DNA of 64,000 nt from Muribaculaceae bacterium (lineage in GTDB: Bacteria; Bacteroidota; Bacteroidia; Bacteroidales; Muribaculaceae): assembly GCA_017427945.1 (NCBI GenBank), contig JAFRRT010000033.1:166846-230845 (forward strand). The letters are read 5' to 3'. A model generated the notes under the pieces. The model did not search any database, was not told where the DNA came from, and saw only the letters and a program-made list of their open reading frames with translations. Below, in pieces: positions 45,201 to 53,360 of this stretch. A program made the translations under genes and the position numbers. How positions within the stretch are numbered: position 1 is the stretch's first letter; each line of letters opens with the position of its first letter.

Positions 45201-46129
45201 CCGGTAGGATTGACCAGAACGCCGACTTCCCCCGCATGTGGGCTGGTGGCGCTGGCCGTGGTACCGCTTCGAGCGACATCCTTGACCTGGGTAAGTTCAA
45301 CTTCTATCCCCAGACCAAGTATCTGGTGAACATGAGCTACCTGCGCATGAAGAACATCACCGTTGGTTACACGCTGCCGCAGAACTGGACCCGCAAGGCC
45401 CTCATCGAGAAACTGCGCATCTACGCTTCGACCGACAACCTGTTCGACATCATCAACCACAACAACGGTACCGGTCTCGATCCCGAGATCAACACCGGTG
45501 TGGGTTCCTATGGTAACGCTGTTTGGGGTCGTACCGATCCTATCATGCGTACCTACAGTGTAGGTCTTCAGCTGACCTTCGGCAGCAGCAGCCGCACTGC
45601 CGTTGCCGGTCCCGTTGACAACAGCGCCCTGAACGCTCAGATCAATGACCTGCGCGCACAGCTCGCCGACGCCGAGAACGGCTACAACGCCCGCCTCGCC
45701 GACCTGCAGAACCAGCTCAACGCTGCCAACAACCGCAACGCTCAACTGCAGAAGGATTTGAACGAATGCCAGAAGAGCAAGGGCAACATGATTGACAAGG
45801 CCCAGCAGTACATGACCGTTTTGTGCCACTTCCCCGTGAACAAGACCGCCGTCACTGCCGACCAGCAGCCCAATGTTGAGCGCATCGCCGCTTACATGAA
45901 GAGCCATCCCGGTTCAACCTGCGAAATCAAGGGTTATGCATCGCCCGAGGGTCCTCAGGACCACAACATCAAGCTCGCTGAGGGCCGTGCCGCCAGCGTG
46001 AAGGATATGCTCGTGAAGAAGTATGGCATCGATGCCAAGCGCATCAAGGCCGCTGGCCAGGGCATCAGCAACATGTTTGATGAGCTGAGCTGGAACCGCG
46101 TTTCTATCTGCGAGATCATCGTGAAGTAA
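42293..46129 (+). CDS. SusC-like TonB-dependent transporter fused to coiled coil and OmpA domain (pair C)
   Basis: 1278 residues from the ATG at 42293 (MKRHLALLGALMLLCG); an upstream in-frame GTG at 42287 is less likely. Signal about 1-24, CarboxypepD_reg-like domain (GRVVDEQGEPVIGASIVEVG), DEVVVVGYGTQRKANLTGAV region typical of classical SusC, plug (SVLKDAASTSIYGTRAAFG), barrel ending RTYSVGLQLTFGSS, coiled coil of about 55 residues (LNAQINDLRAQLADAENG) and OmpA-type domain (CHFPVNKTAVTADQQP, KGYASPEG, NIKLAEGRAASVKDML). Classic DEVVVVGYGTQ and the paired SusD suggest a glycan importer, but no enzyme genes point to a substrate. Confidence 0.94.
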   Translation: MKRHLALLGALMLLCGTGYQAQATPAPQVSANSATSIVTGRVVDEQGEPVIGASIVEVGTTRGTSTDVDGNFSFKASPNAKLQISFIGYKTQELRASNGMRVVLAEDNAKLDEVVVVGYGTQRKANLTGAVSTVDVDKVLGSKSETDVRKSLQGTVPGLTILNANGDISADPSIVIRGIGTLSNSGVSNPLYIVDGVPVESLGDLNPADIENISVLKDAASTSIYGTRAAFGVVLITTRTAHVKDNVRVNYNNNFAWSQATTLPDYPNVPTQVSALNDVNHRMGVASELFGMYMDSEAFQNGINNWIKKHGDIKDKYRQMVYGDDYDENGYYANWDVPGIMFNNHAPSQSHTLSVTGNSGRINFYTSVGYNQKQSLMNFNPDKFRKYNATANISVRATDWLEVGTRISYVDRTYETPYKRGAGTYQYLWRWGSFFGPYGYFVDPNDGKQYDARTMIGGRNTGGDCYYKMNNLSLGAFAKIDFGYGLSFNADYTFIKRDTRYKGVGLPSVVYNTWGLNPQGPVDITGSTFIETDRSNRYNHVANGYFDWHRSINDAHNFNFKVGANVDKYEYEYLYYERHGIQDLNMPELALCNEDYSYSHSHTHWGSAGFFGRINYDYKGIWLLELNGRYDGSSKFPKKDQWAFFPSASIGWRISEMGFWTPIKNTISNAKIRASYGVIGNQEIGSNMFLETMGKVTNGVNWVGTGNSKYDYFGAPKLVSESLTWEKIHTTNVGLDLAFFNGHLNVTADWYQRDTKDMLAPGKAMPSVLGASAAWENAGSMRTRGWEVAVDYRNRIGAVDFYVTAIVNDYKTKVTTWDSNNMINTNYSGKEYGEIWGFETDRYFDFKDFNADGTYAAGVADQTKLQSNGFVYGPGDIKFKDLNGDGVIDWGKGTPEDHGDLKRIGNFTPRYQYSLRLGAAWKGFDVDFYLQGVGKRDMWTQSAFVMPFMRGADAIYTNQTSYVTEADYAAGRIDQNADFPRMWAGGAGRGTASSDILDLGKFNFYPQTKYLVNMSYLRMKNITVGYTLPQNWTRKALIEKLRIYASTDNLFDIINHNNGTGLDPEINTGVGSYGNAVWGRTDPIMRTYSVGLQLTFGSSSRTAVAGPVDNSALNAQINDLRAQLADAENGYNARLADLQNQLNAANNRNAQLQKDLNECQKSKGNMIDKAQQYMTVLCHFPVNKTAVTADQQPNVERIAAYMKSHPGSTCEIKGYASPEGPQDHNIKLAEGRAASVKDMLVKKYGIDAKRIKAAGQGISNMFDELSWNRVSICEIIVK

Positions 46130-46161
46130 TTATTATGAACTCAATTTAAACAGATATAATT

Positions 46162-47883
46162 ATGAAACTTTTCAAATCAATTATACTTGTTGGTCTGGGT
46201 GTTTTCATGCTCTCCTTGGCTTCGTGCGATGATATCCTCGACACTGATCCCTATGATCAGTTTACCAAGGACAACTACTTTACCAGTGAGACCAACGTCC
46301 AACTGTTTGCCAACTATTTCTATAACACCTTTACGGGTTATGGTAGCGGCAGCGGTGACTACTACTTCAATACTTTGAATGACGACCAGGCCTCTACCGG
46401 TATCACCAAGTGGTCATACATGAACGTTCCCGGTAGCGCTGCTGCCTGGAATACTCCCTATGTTGAAATCCGCCGCGCCAATACCCTTATTGCCGCTGTG
46501 CCCAACGTAGAGTCGATGAGCGATGCCAAGAAGGCCAACTGGCTGGGTATCGGTCGCCTGTACCGTGCATGGCAGCACTACAAGGTGGTTCGCAACTATG
46601 GTGACTGCTACTGGGTGGACAAGGAACTTGATCCCAGTGACACCGAGATTCTGTACGGTCCCCGTCAGCCCCGCAACGACGTGATGGACAAGGTGCTTGA
46701 GGACCTGAACTACGCTTGCACCAGCATCACCGACAATGCCAACTCGCGCACCGCTTTCAACAAGTGGGTTGCTCTGGCCATGAAGGCTGAGGTTTGCCTC
46801 TATGAGGGTGACTACAGCAAGTATGTGACCAAGAACAACGAGCGCGCCACCCGTTACCTCAACGAGGCCAAGAACGCTTGCGAGCAGATTATGAACTCTG
46901 GTAACTTTGCCCTGAACGACAACTACCAGGCTAACTTCAACTCGCTTGACCTCGCTGGCAACAAGGAGATGATCCTGTACAAGCACTACATCCAGAGTAC
47001 GTTTGCACACGGTACCATCGACTACACTTGCGGTTCTACCCAGGTAAACGGTATGACCAAGGACGCCTTTGACAGCTACCTGTTCAAGGATGGTAAGCCC
47101 CTGGCTACCACCAGCCTGAACAAGACCGACCACGGTACCGTAGTTGTCCTCGACGACAACTCAGGTCTGGGTGAGGCTCCCCACATCGACATCACCAACG
47201 TGCTCGCTAACCGCGACCCGCGCCTGAGCGCTCAGGTGGACAAGATTCTCCAATTCCCCGGTTGTGGTTACGCCCGCTTTGGCGGTGCTCAGTCTACCGC
47301 TTCGACCGGTTATGGTGTATTCCTGTTCGATACCAACCTGATCGACAACACCAACCGTCAGAGCACCTATGGTAACTGGACCGATGCTCCCATCTTCTGG
47401 TATGCCGAGATTCTGTTGAACTATGCTGAGGCTTGCGCCGAGCTGGGTAACATCACCCAGAACGACCTCGACAAGTCCATCAACCTGCTGCGTGACCGCG
47501 TGAGCATGCCCCACATGACCACCAGTGTTGAGGCCGATCCCGCCAACAACATGGGTGTTAGCAACATCCTGTGGGAGGTTCGCCGCGAGCGCCGCGTCGA
47601 GATGATGTACTGCATGAACGACCGTTACTGGTCGCTGCTGCGCTGGAACCAGCTCTCACTGCTCGACACCGATGCTCATCCCAACCTGTGCCGTGGTGCT
47701 TATGTTGCTGGTTATGAGGCTGGCGGCATCAGCTATGGTGAGATTGATGTTGACGCCGACGGTTACATCAACTGCTCGAACAACGGTGCTCCCCGTAAGT
47801 GGGATGCCAAGTACAACCTGTTCCCCATTCCCGACGATCAGCGCAACCTGAATCCCGAGATTGGCCAGAACCCCGGTTGGTAA
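46162..47883 (+). CDS. SusD/RagB outer-membrane lipoprotein (pair C)
   Basis: 573 residues. Signal peptide MKLFKSIILVGLGVFMLSL with lipobox SLASCDDILDTDPYDQ. The body shows the classical SusD/RagB pattern: ARYRAWQHYK-type helix (IGRLYRAWQHYKVVRNYG), PIFWYAEILLNYAEACAELG, and ILWEVRRERRVEMMYCMNDRYWSLLRW near the C-terminus (quoted part VRRERRVEMMYC). Starts 32 nt after susC C, after the shared AACAGATATAATT leader. Surface ligand-binding partner of susC C. Confidence 0.95.
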   Translation: MKLFKSIILVGLGVFMLSLASCDDILDTDPYDQFTKDNYFTSETNVQLFANYFYNTFTGYGSGSGDYYFNTLNDDQASTGITKWSYMNVPGSAAAWNTPYVEIRRANTLIAAVPNVESMSDAKKANWLGIGRLYRAWQHYKVVRNYGDCYWVDKELDPSDTEILYGPRQPRNDVMDKVLEDLNYACTSITDNANSRTAFNKWVALAMKAEVCLYEGDYSKYVTKNNERATRYLNEAKNACEQIMNSGNFALNDNYQANFNSLDLAGNKEMILYKHYIQSTFAHGTIDYTCGSTQVNGMTKDAFDSYLFKDGKPLATTSLNKTDHGTVVVLDDNSGLGEAPHIDITNVLANRDPRLSAQVDKILQFPGCGYARFGGAQSTASTGYGVFLFDTNLIDNTNRQSTYGNWTDAPIFWYAEILLNYAEACAELGNITQNDLDKSINLLRDRVSMPHMTTSVEADPANNMGVSNILWEVRRERRVEMMYCMNDRYWSLLRWNQLSLLDTDAHPNLCRGAYVAGYEAGGISYGEIDVDADGYINCSNNGAPRKWDAKYNLFPIPDDQRNLNPEIGQNPGW

Positions 47884-47891
47884 TCTTAATT

Positions 47892-47925
47892 CAATGGCAT
47901 CAAGCAAGTTGGCTTGATGCCATTG
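47892..47925 (+). terminator. Hairpin after susD C
   Basis: 14-bp stem CAATGGCATCAAGC / GCTTGATGCCATTG with a 6-nt loop (47892-47925), just after the stop. No T run follows, so it may stabilise the mRNA 3' end rather than terminate alone. Confidence 0.6.
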
Positions 47926-47927
47926 AA

Positions 47928-47955
47928 GTTTAGAGGTTAGGGTTTAAAGGTTAGA
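47928..47955 (+). repeat. 7-bp tandem array (4 units)
   Basis: GTTTAGA, GGTTAGG, GTTTAAA, GGTTAGA in strict 7-bp register between the susD C hairpin and the next terminator. Confidence 0.65.
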
Positions 47956-47986
47956 GACCTCTACACACCACCTCATCAATAAAACA

Positions 47987-48020
47987 GCTGCCGCCGTGTC
48001 GTGAGTGACACGGCGGCAGC
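47987..48020. terminator. Bidirectional terminator
   Basis: Perfect 14-bp stem GCTGCCGCCGTGTC / GACACGGCGGCAGC with a 6-nt loop between convergent genes; CTTTTCTTT on the plus side, TGTTTTATT on the minus side. Confidence 0.9.
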
Positions 48021-48041
48021 CTTTTCTTTCCAAAAATCTCT

Positions 48042-48077
48042 AAAGACCTTAAAGGCTTTAAGGACGTTAAAGTCCTT
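48042..48077. repeat. 9-bp tandem array (4 units, AAAGnCCTT type)
   Basis: AAAGACCTT, AAAGGCTTT, AAGGACGTT, AAAGTCCTT in 9-bp register, ending on the stop codon of the MBL-fold gene. Units are near-palindromic. Confidence 0.65.
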
Positions 48078-48834
48078 ATTGATAATCCCTAATCCTCACG
48101 TCGATGCCGCTGCCCTCGAGCAATTTGACTACCTGCTGGATGTCGGTCTCGCCATAGTGGTAGGGGAACAACACGGTGGGATTGAACATGCGTGCGGCGC
48201 GGGCACACTGCTCGGGCGTCATTGTGTAGGGCAAGTTGCATGGCAGGAAAGCCACGTCAATGTCCTTGAGGTCGGCCATCTCAGGGATGTCCTCGGTGTC
48301 GCCGGCGATGTAGATGCGCATGCCCTCGATGGTGAGCACAAAGCCGTTGTCACGACCCTTGGGGTGGAACTGCAACTTCTCGGGCGAATTGTTGTAGGCG
48401 GGCACAGCATCCACGGTCCAGCCCTCGGACAAGGTGCGGCTGTCGCCGTTGGCCATCACATCACCCTTGCCGCCCAGCAACTCATAGCAGCGGGCATTGG
48501 TGATGAGTTGGGTTCCCTCCTTGGTCAACTGGTTGATGGCCACCGAGTCAAGGTGGTCAAAATGCTCATGTGTCACCAGGATATAGTCGGCCTTAGGTAG
48601 GGTAGAGTAGTCGGTCACGGGCTTGACCGCAGTGGTCACGGGGTCCACATAAATCCACTTCTCGCCCACCTGCATCCTGAGGCTTCCGTGCTTGATGCAG
48701 TACATCTTCACTGTCGTGCCGTTTTGTGTCTTGAACACGTCACAACCCTTCTCGGGGCCCTCTACACTCTGCGCCGTGCAACCGCACATCGCGCCAACAA
48801 TCGTCATTGCCATAACTAAAAATTTTATTCTCAT
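48076..48834 (-). CDS. MBL-fold metallo-hydrolase lipoprotein (UlaG-like)
   Basis: 252 residues. Signal peptide with lipobox GAMCGCTAQ (Cys about 19). Metallo-beta-lactamase fold of the UlaG/YtnP-like type: metal motif ILVTHEHFDHLDSVAIN (about 85-100), YIAGDTEDIPEM and FPYHYGETD near the end. UlaG relatives are lactonases or phosphodiesterases; export to the envelope is common in Bacteroidales but the substrate is unknown. Confidence 0.88.
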   Translation of the reverse strand: MRIKFLVMAMTIVGAMCGCTAQSVEGPEKGCDVFKTQNGTTVKMYCIKHGSLRMQVGEKWIYVDPVTTAVKPVTDYSTLPKADYILVTHEHFDHLDSVAINQLTKEGTQLITNARCYELLGGKGDVMANGDSRTLSEGWTVDAVPAYNNSPEKLQFHPKGRDNGFVLTIEGMRIYIAGDTEDIPEMADLKDIDVAFLPCNLPYTMTPEQCARAARMFNPTVLFPYHYGETDIQQVVKLLEGSGIDVRIRDYQ

Positions 48835-48866
48835 TATTTCATCTATTATAGTTACTTGTGTTGCTC

Positions 48867-48874
48867 AAAGGTAA
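48867..48874 (-). promoter_or_regulatory. -7 box of the MBL-fold gene
   Basis: TACCTTTG on the minus strand, 33 bp upstream of the ATG at 48834. No clear -33 box at normal spacing. Confidence 0.5.
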
Positions 48875-48979
48875 ACATTATCATTCAATTATGTGGCATT
48901 TAAACACAAAATCTACCATTTTTTGTGGCAAATCAGTCTCATTTGCTCCCAAAACCGACTGTTTTTCATGATTTATATA

Positions 48980-48987
48980 TATCTTTG
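48980..48987 (+). promoter_or_regulatory. -7 box of the nucleoside kinase gene
   Basis: TATCTTTG on the plus strand; start near 48994, about 26 nt before the ATG at 49020. No clear -33 box. Confidence 0.55.
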
Positions 48988-49019
48988 CAGTTTATAAACT
49001 CAAAAAGTACCGGGAAGTC

Positions 49020-50705
49020 ATGAAAAAGTATGACGAACTCAAGGTATTCTGCAAGAACACCAACGAGTATATCAGTATCGACGGAGGCGAAACGCTCATC
49101 GAGCTGTACGACACCATCAAGGGCCGCCTTGACCTAAAGGGCGACGCTGTGTGCGTGTTGGTCAACAACAAGGTCGAGGATATGCATTATCCCGTCTTTT
49201 CTCCCAAGCACGTTGAGTTTATCGACATCACCAACAACGCCGGCTACCGTGTATTGACACGCTCGTTGTGCATGGTGCTCTACAAGGCACTCAACGACTT
49301 ATATCCCGGCAAGCGCCTGTGCATCCAGCACAGCATCAGCAACGGCCATTATTGCCAAATCAAGCACGAAGAGGAATTCCTCACGCCCGAGATTATTGCT
49401 CAGCTCAAGCAGCGCATGACCGAGATTATCGATGAGGACATGCCGTTTGTACGTCGCGAGCGCCTGACGACAGATGTCATCGAGATGTTCCGCAAACAGG
49501 GCCTTAAGGACAAGGTGCGCCTGCTCGAGAGTATCAACCAGCTCTATACCGTCTATTACAAGCTTGACGATATCATCGATAGCTTCTACGGTCCGCTGGT
49601 ACCCTCGACAGGGATGCTCAAGGTCTTTGACCTCGTGCCCTACGAGCAAGGGATGCTCCTGTTAGGACCTAACCGCAAGCAACTTGACCAGGTCATCAAA
49701 TGGGAACCGCAGCCCAAGATGTTCAAGGCCTTTACCGACCACATCAACTTCAACAAAATCATCCGTCTGGGTGATGTAGGCGAGCTTAACCATGCCATCC
49801 AGGCCGGTTATGCCCCCCTGCTCATTAACGTGGTAGAGGCACTTCACAACAAGCATTTCATCCAGATTGCCGACGAAATCACCCGCCGTTATAACGAGGG
49901 TGGTGCCCGCGTGGTGCTCATTGCAGGACCGTCGTCAAGCGGTAAGACCACCTCGTCAAAGCGACTGGCTATTCAGCTGATTACCAACTGTATCGTACCC
50001 AAGGTCATTGAGTTGGACAACTACTTTGTGAACCGCGATCGCACGCCTCGGGACGAGACTGGCGACTATGACTACGAGTCGCTTTACGCCCTCGACCTGG
50101 AGCAGTTCAACAAAGATGTGACCGACCTGCTCGACGGCAAGGAGGTGGAAATGCCCACCTACAACTTCAAGACCGGACAACGCGAGTACCTGGGCAACAA
50201 GCTCAAGCTCAATGAGGGCGATATCCTGCTCATGGAGGGTATTCACGGCCTGAATCCCGAGCTCACCCGCAACATCCCTGAGGATCAGAAGTTCCGCGTC
50301 TTCGTTTCGGCCCTCACCACGTTGAGCATCGATGACCACAACTGGATTGGCACCTACGACAACCGTCTGCTCAGACGCATCATCCGCGACCACAAGTATC
50401 GCGGTTGTGCTGCCAAGGACACCATCCAGCGATGGGCCAGCGTGCGCCGCGGCGAGGAAAAATGGATTATGCCTTTCCACGAAAATGCCGACGCCATGTT
50501 CAACTCCTCGCTGCTGTTTGAGCTGTCGGTAATGAAGAATTACGCGCTGCCCATCCTGCAACAGGTACCCTCCAACACGCCTGAGTATGCCGAGGCCTCT
50601 CGTCTGATGAAGTTCCTGAGTTACTTCGAGCCTCTCGACGAGAAAGACATCCCCAGCACGAGCTTGCTGCGTGAGTTCCTGGGCGGAAGCAGCTTCCACT
50701 ACTAA
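49020..50705 (+). CDS. Nucleoside kinase with N-terminal ThrRS-like domains
   Basis: 561 residues. The first 65 resemble a TGS domain, and residues about 70-210 resemble the second additional (editing-like) domain of threonyl-tRNA synthetase (CIQHSISNGHYCQIKHEEEF). From about 290 a uridine/phosphoribulokinase-type P-loop kinase follows: VVLIAGPSSSGKTTSSKRLA, IELDNYFVNRDRTP, ILLMEGIHGLNPEL. This architecture is well known in Bacteroidota and Firmicutes as a putative nucleoside kinase; the exact substrate is unsettled. A paralogue without the N-terminal domains follows 98 bp downstream. Confidence 0.9.
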   Translation: MKKYDELKVFCKNTNEYISIDGGETLIELYDTIKGRLDLKGDAVCVLVNNKVEDMHYPVFSPKHVEFIDITNNAGYRVLTRSLCMVLYKALNDLYPGKRLCIQHSISNGHYCQIKHEEEFLTPEIIAQLKQRMTEIIDEDMPFVRRERLTTDVIEMFRKQGLKDKVRLLESINQLYTVYYKLDDIIDSFYGPLVPSTGMLKVFDLVPYEQGMLLLGPNRKQLDQVIKWEPQPKMFKAFTDHINFNKIIRLGDVGELNHAIQAGYAPLLINVVEALHNKHFIQIADEITRRYNEGGARVVLIAGPSSSGKTTSSKRLAIQLITNCIVPKVIELDNYFVNRDRTPRDETGDYDYESLYALDLEQFNKDVTDLLDGKEVEMPTYNFKTGQREYLGNKLKLNEGDILLMEGIHGLNPELTRNIPEDQKFRVFVSALTTLSIDDHNWIGTYDNRLLRRIIRDHKYRGCAAKDTIQRWASVRRGEEKWIMPFHENADAMFNSSLLFELSVMKNYALPILQQVPSNTPEYAEASRLMKFLSYFEPLDEKDIPSTSLLREFLGGSSFHY

Positions 50706-50803
50706 CGTGAAATTGTGGGCTTTATCGCGAAATGCGGTAAAGCCCACAATGATTATATAAAGACAATTAATCAACCACAATATTAACAATAACAAGCAAA
50801 CCA

Positions 50804-51835
50804 ATGATTGAGAATTCAGCAAGTGCAGAACAACAGACACCTCAAATGTCACTTGAAGATTTTTGTGGAACTATCAGGCGCCTTGAGTCACAGGGCTATG
50901 ACGGCATATCCCTCTTCAATGATGTGATTTCACAAGGCTATGCACCTGAACTCATTGCCGAAGATGAATACCAACACAGCAGGCGTCTGGAACGCATCAC
51001 CACCGAGATTACACGGCGTTTCAGGCAAGAAGGGCTGAGGATGGTGCTCGTTGCCGGCCCGTCGTGCTCAGGCAAGACGACCACGTCGAGGTTCCTCAAC
51101 CACATGCTGCGCGACAACGGCATCCAGCCCTGTGTCGTCTCGCTCGACAACTATTTCCTGAACCTGGACCAACGCCCCCTTGACCCCAATGGCAATATCG
51201 ACTATGAGTCCTTCTATGGCTTGGATGTAAAGCAGTTGGGACGCGATGTGGCCAGCCTGCTGGCCGGCGACCAAGTGTCGATGCCCACCTATGACTACGT
51301 CAAGGGCGAGCGCGCCTATCGCGGCAACACCCTCAAACTCGACAGCAACAGCCTGCTCTTTCTGGAAGGCCTGCATGCGCTGAACCCGCTGCTGGTGCCC
51401 GATATCGATGAGAACGTGAAATTCAGGCTGTTTGTCACCGCCCAAGCCACCATCTACTATGGCGAGAAAGCCGGACTTGAAGAGCACGACAACCGCCTGC
51501 TGCGTCGCATCTACCGCGACTATAACAGCCGCGGCGCCAGCGCGTTGCAGACGCTGCAGTGGTGGCCCGGCGTGCTGCGAGGCGAGAACCTGTGGATTCT
51601 GCCGTTTGCCAGCCATGCCGATGCGTGGTTCAACACGTCGATGGTGTTTGAGTTCTCAGCCATCAAGTCGCGCGTGGCGCAGTTGCTGCAGGAAGTGCCT
51701 GAGAGCGAGCCGGTAGAGTACAAGATAGCGCAAAGGCTCACCTGCGTTCTCGACCGCATCGCCCCGCTCACCCAGGAAGACTTTGCCGCTATCGCCCCCA
51801 AACGGCGCTTCTTGCTGAGCAACGATGGAAAATAG
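50804..51835 (+). CDS. Nucleoside kinase paralogue lacking the ThrRS-like domains
   Basis: 343 residues. Kinase core from about residue 75: VLVAGPSCSGKTTTSRFLN, VSLDNYFLNLDQRP, LLFLEGLHALNPLL and RLLRRIYRDYNSRGASA, all aligning with the upstream kinase over its full length. The first 70 residues are acidic and predicted helical, unlike the upstream TGS region. The catalytic P-loop is intact (GPSCSGKT). Probably arose by tandem duplication and loss of the N-terminal module. Substrate unknown. Confidence 0.88.
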   Translation: MIENSASAEQQTPQMSLEDFCGTIRRLESQGYDGISLFNDVISQGYAPELIAEDEYQHSRRLERITTEITRRFRQEGLRMVLVAGPSCSGKTTTSRFLNHMLRDNGIQPCVVSLDNYFLNLDQRPLDPNGNIDYESFYGLDVKQLGRDVASLLAGDQVSMPTYDYVKGERAYRGNTLKLDSNSLLFLEGLHALNPLLVPDIDENVKFRLFVTAQATIYYGEKAGLEEHDNRLLRRIYRDYNSRGASALQTLQWWPGVLRGENLWILPFASHADAWFNTSMVFEFSAIKSRVAQLLQEVPESEPVEYKIAQRLTCVLDRIAPLTQEDFAAIAPKRRFLLSNDGK

Positions 51836-51864
51836 AAGATAAACGGCTGAATGCCAGCCATCTT

Positions 51865-51909
51865 ATCTATAACATCTAGATAATCTAGAGCATCTAGAAT
51901 ATCTAGATA
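51865..51909 (+). repeat. 9-bp tandem array (5 units, ATCTAGAnn type)
   Basis: ATCTATAAC, ATCTAGATA, ATCTAGAGC, ATCTAGAAT, ATCTAGATA in strict 9-bp register after the kinase paralogue. Two units are exact matches to units in the array at 25252. CTAG, rare in most bacterial DNA, occurs four times. Confidence 0.85.
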
Positions 51910-51923
51910 ACCAGATTACGGAT

Positions 51924-51956
51924 AACAAAAAAAGTGGCTCGCGCCACTTTTTTGTT
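51924..51956. terminator. Bidirectional terminator between kinase paralogue and obgE
   Basis: Symmetric hairpin AAAAAAAGTGGC-TCGC-GCCACTTTTTT between convergent genes; U-tract on both strands. Confidence 0.9.
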
Positions 51957-51981
51957 ACTGGATAATAAGCAGTCACCCTTG

Positions 51982-53205
51982 TTATTCCTCGTCGGGGTCG
52001 CTGACTACCTGGAAATCCTTGTTCTCATCCTCGTAGTCGCTCTCCCAGTACTCCTCGCTCCACTGCTTGCTGCCCGAGTCGACCATCTTGCCGCCGGCAT
52101 CGGGGGCCTCGTCGTCAAGGTCGTCGGCGCCAAAGATAAAGGCGTCCTCGGCCTGCTCACGATGGCGTTCGTCGAGGTCGTGGTGGACGGGCGTCTCGGG
52201 AATGCGGTTGCGCTCGTCGTTGATGGTGCGCCACAGCAGGTCCTTGAGTTCAGTCAAGCCCATCTGGGCCACACTGGAGATGAACACGCTGGGGATATCG
52301 TCGGGCACCTCGGGGCGCATCTGCTCGATGAGTTCGTCGTCAAGCATATCACACTTGGTGATGGCCAGCACGCGGGGTTTAGCAACCAGGTCGGGGTTGA
52401 AGGTCTCCAACTCGCGGCACAGGATGCCATACTCCTTGCGGATGTCGTCGCTGTCGGCCGGCACCATGAACAGCAGCACGGCGTTGCGCTCGATGTGGCG
52501 CAGGAAGCGCAGTCCCAGTCCTCGGCCTTCGCTGGCCCCCTCGATGATGCCGGGGATATCGGCCATGACGAAGGACTGCTGGCCGCGATAGGACACGATG
52601 CCCAGGTTGGGCTCCAGCGTCGTGAACGGGTAGTTGGCAATCTTGGGCTTGGCAGCGCTGATGACGCTGAGCAGGGTGGATTTACCGGCATTGGGAAATC
52701 CCACGAGACCCACGTCGGCCAGCAATTTAAGTTCCAGAATGACAGCCTTTTCGACACCTTTCTCGCCTGGTTGGGCAAAGCGCGGGGTCTGCCTGGTGGC
52801 CGTCTTGAAGTGCTGGTTGCCCAAGCCGCCGCGGCCGCCGCGCAGCAGGCGCACGACCTGTCCGTCCTGCGTCACGTCACACAGGAACTGGCCCGTCTCG
52901 GCATCATAGACCGCCGTGCCGCAAGGCACCTCGATGGTGCGGTCCTCACCGTCCTTGCCGGTGCACTGGTTCTCGCCGCCCGACTGTCCGTCGGTGGCAA
53001 ACACGTGGCGCTGGTACTTGAGGTGGATGAGGGTCCACAGGTTGCGGTTACCCTTCAGGAAGATGTGACCGCCCCGTCCGCCGTCACCGCCGTCGGGACC
53101 GCCCTTGGGGACGTACTTGGCACGGTGCAGGTGGGCCGAACCGGCTCCGCCCTTGCCACTGCGGCACAGTATCTTCACATAGTCGATGAAATTGCTCTCT
53201 GCCAT
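51982..53205 (-). CDS. obgE: Obg/CgtA GTPase
   Basis: 407 residues. Ribosome-associated GTPase for 50S assembly and stress control. Glycine-rich Obg fold at 1-158 ([20 protein letters not shown]), then the G domain with G1 [16 protein letters not shown]2/switch [30 protein letters not shown] and the NKxD-type ITKCDML. The last 60 residues are acidic and disordered in place of the usual C-terminal domain. Stands alone on the minus strand, divergent from lgt. Confidence 0.96.
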   Translation of the reverse strand: MAESNFIDYVKILCRSGKGGAGSAHLHRAKYVPKGGPDGGDGGRGGHIFLKGNRNLWTLIHLKYQRHVFATDGQSGGENQCTGKDGEDRTIEVPCGTAVYDAETGQFLCDVTQDGQVVRLLRGGRGGLGNQHFKTATRQTPRFAQPGEKGVEKAVILELKLLADVGLVGFPNAGKSTLLSVISAAKPKIANYPFTTLEPNLGIVSYRGQQSFVMADIPGIIEGASEGRGLGLRFLRHIERNAVLLFMVPADSDDIRKEYGILCRELETFNPDLVAKPRVLAITKCDMLDDELIEQMRPEVPDDIPSVFISSVAQMGLTELKDLLWRTINDERNRIPETPVHHDLDERHREQAEDAFIFGADDLDDEAPDAGGKMVDSGSKQWSEEYWESDYEDENKDFQVVSDPDEE

Positions 53206-53325
53206 AACTCACTTGATTTTAAATAAAAACTGGCGGCGCCTCGCGCAAATGATGAAAAAACTCCTTTGCGCTCGGCTTACACAATTATTGAGCACAAAAT
53301 TACAGATAATTCTCGGAATTCTGCG

Positions 53326-53333
53326 TAAATTTG
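53326..53333 (+). promoter_or_regulatory. -7 box of lgt
   Basis: TAAATTTG, 28 bp before the ATG at 53361; it overlaps the longer in-frame start at 53331, which is therefore unlikely. Confidence 0.5.
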
Positions 53334-53360
53334 CGCTCACAAAACGATAATAACATTGAT

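Noticed and set aside
44591-45907. 438-residue open frame on the minus strand
   Set aside because: Antisense of susC C; Val/Gly-rich shadow frame with no signal or domain.
50804-51835. Second nucleoside kinase as a pseudogene
   Set aside because: It lacks the N-terminal domains, but the frame is intact, the P-loop and later motifs are kept, and it has its own terminator.
51934-53226. 430-residue open frame on the plus strand
   Set aside because: Antisense of obgE, whose motifs are complete; no promoter or homologous features.
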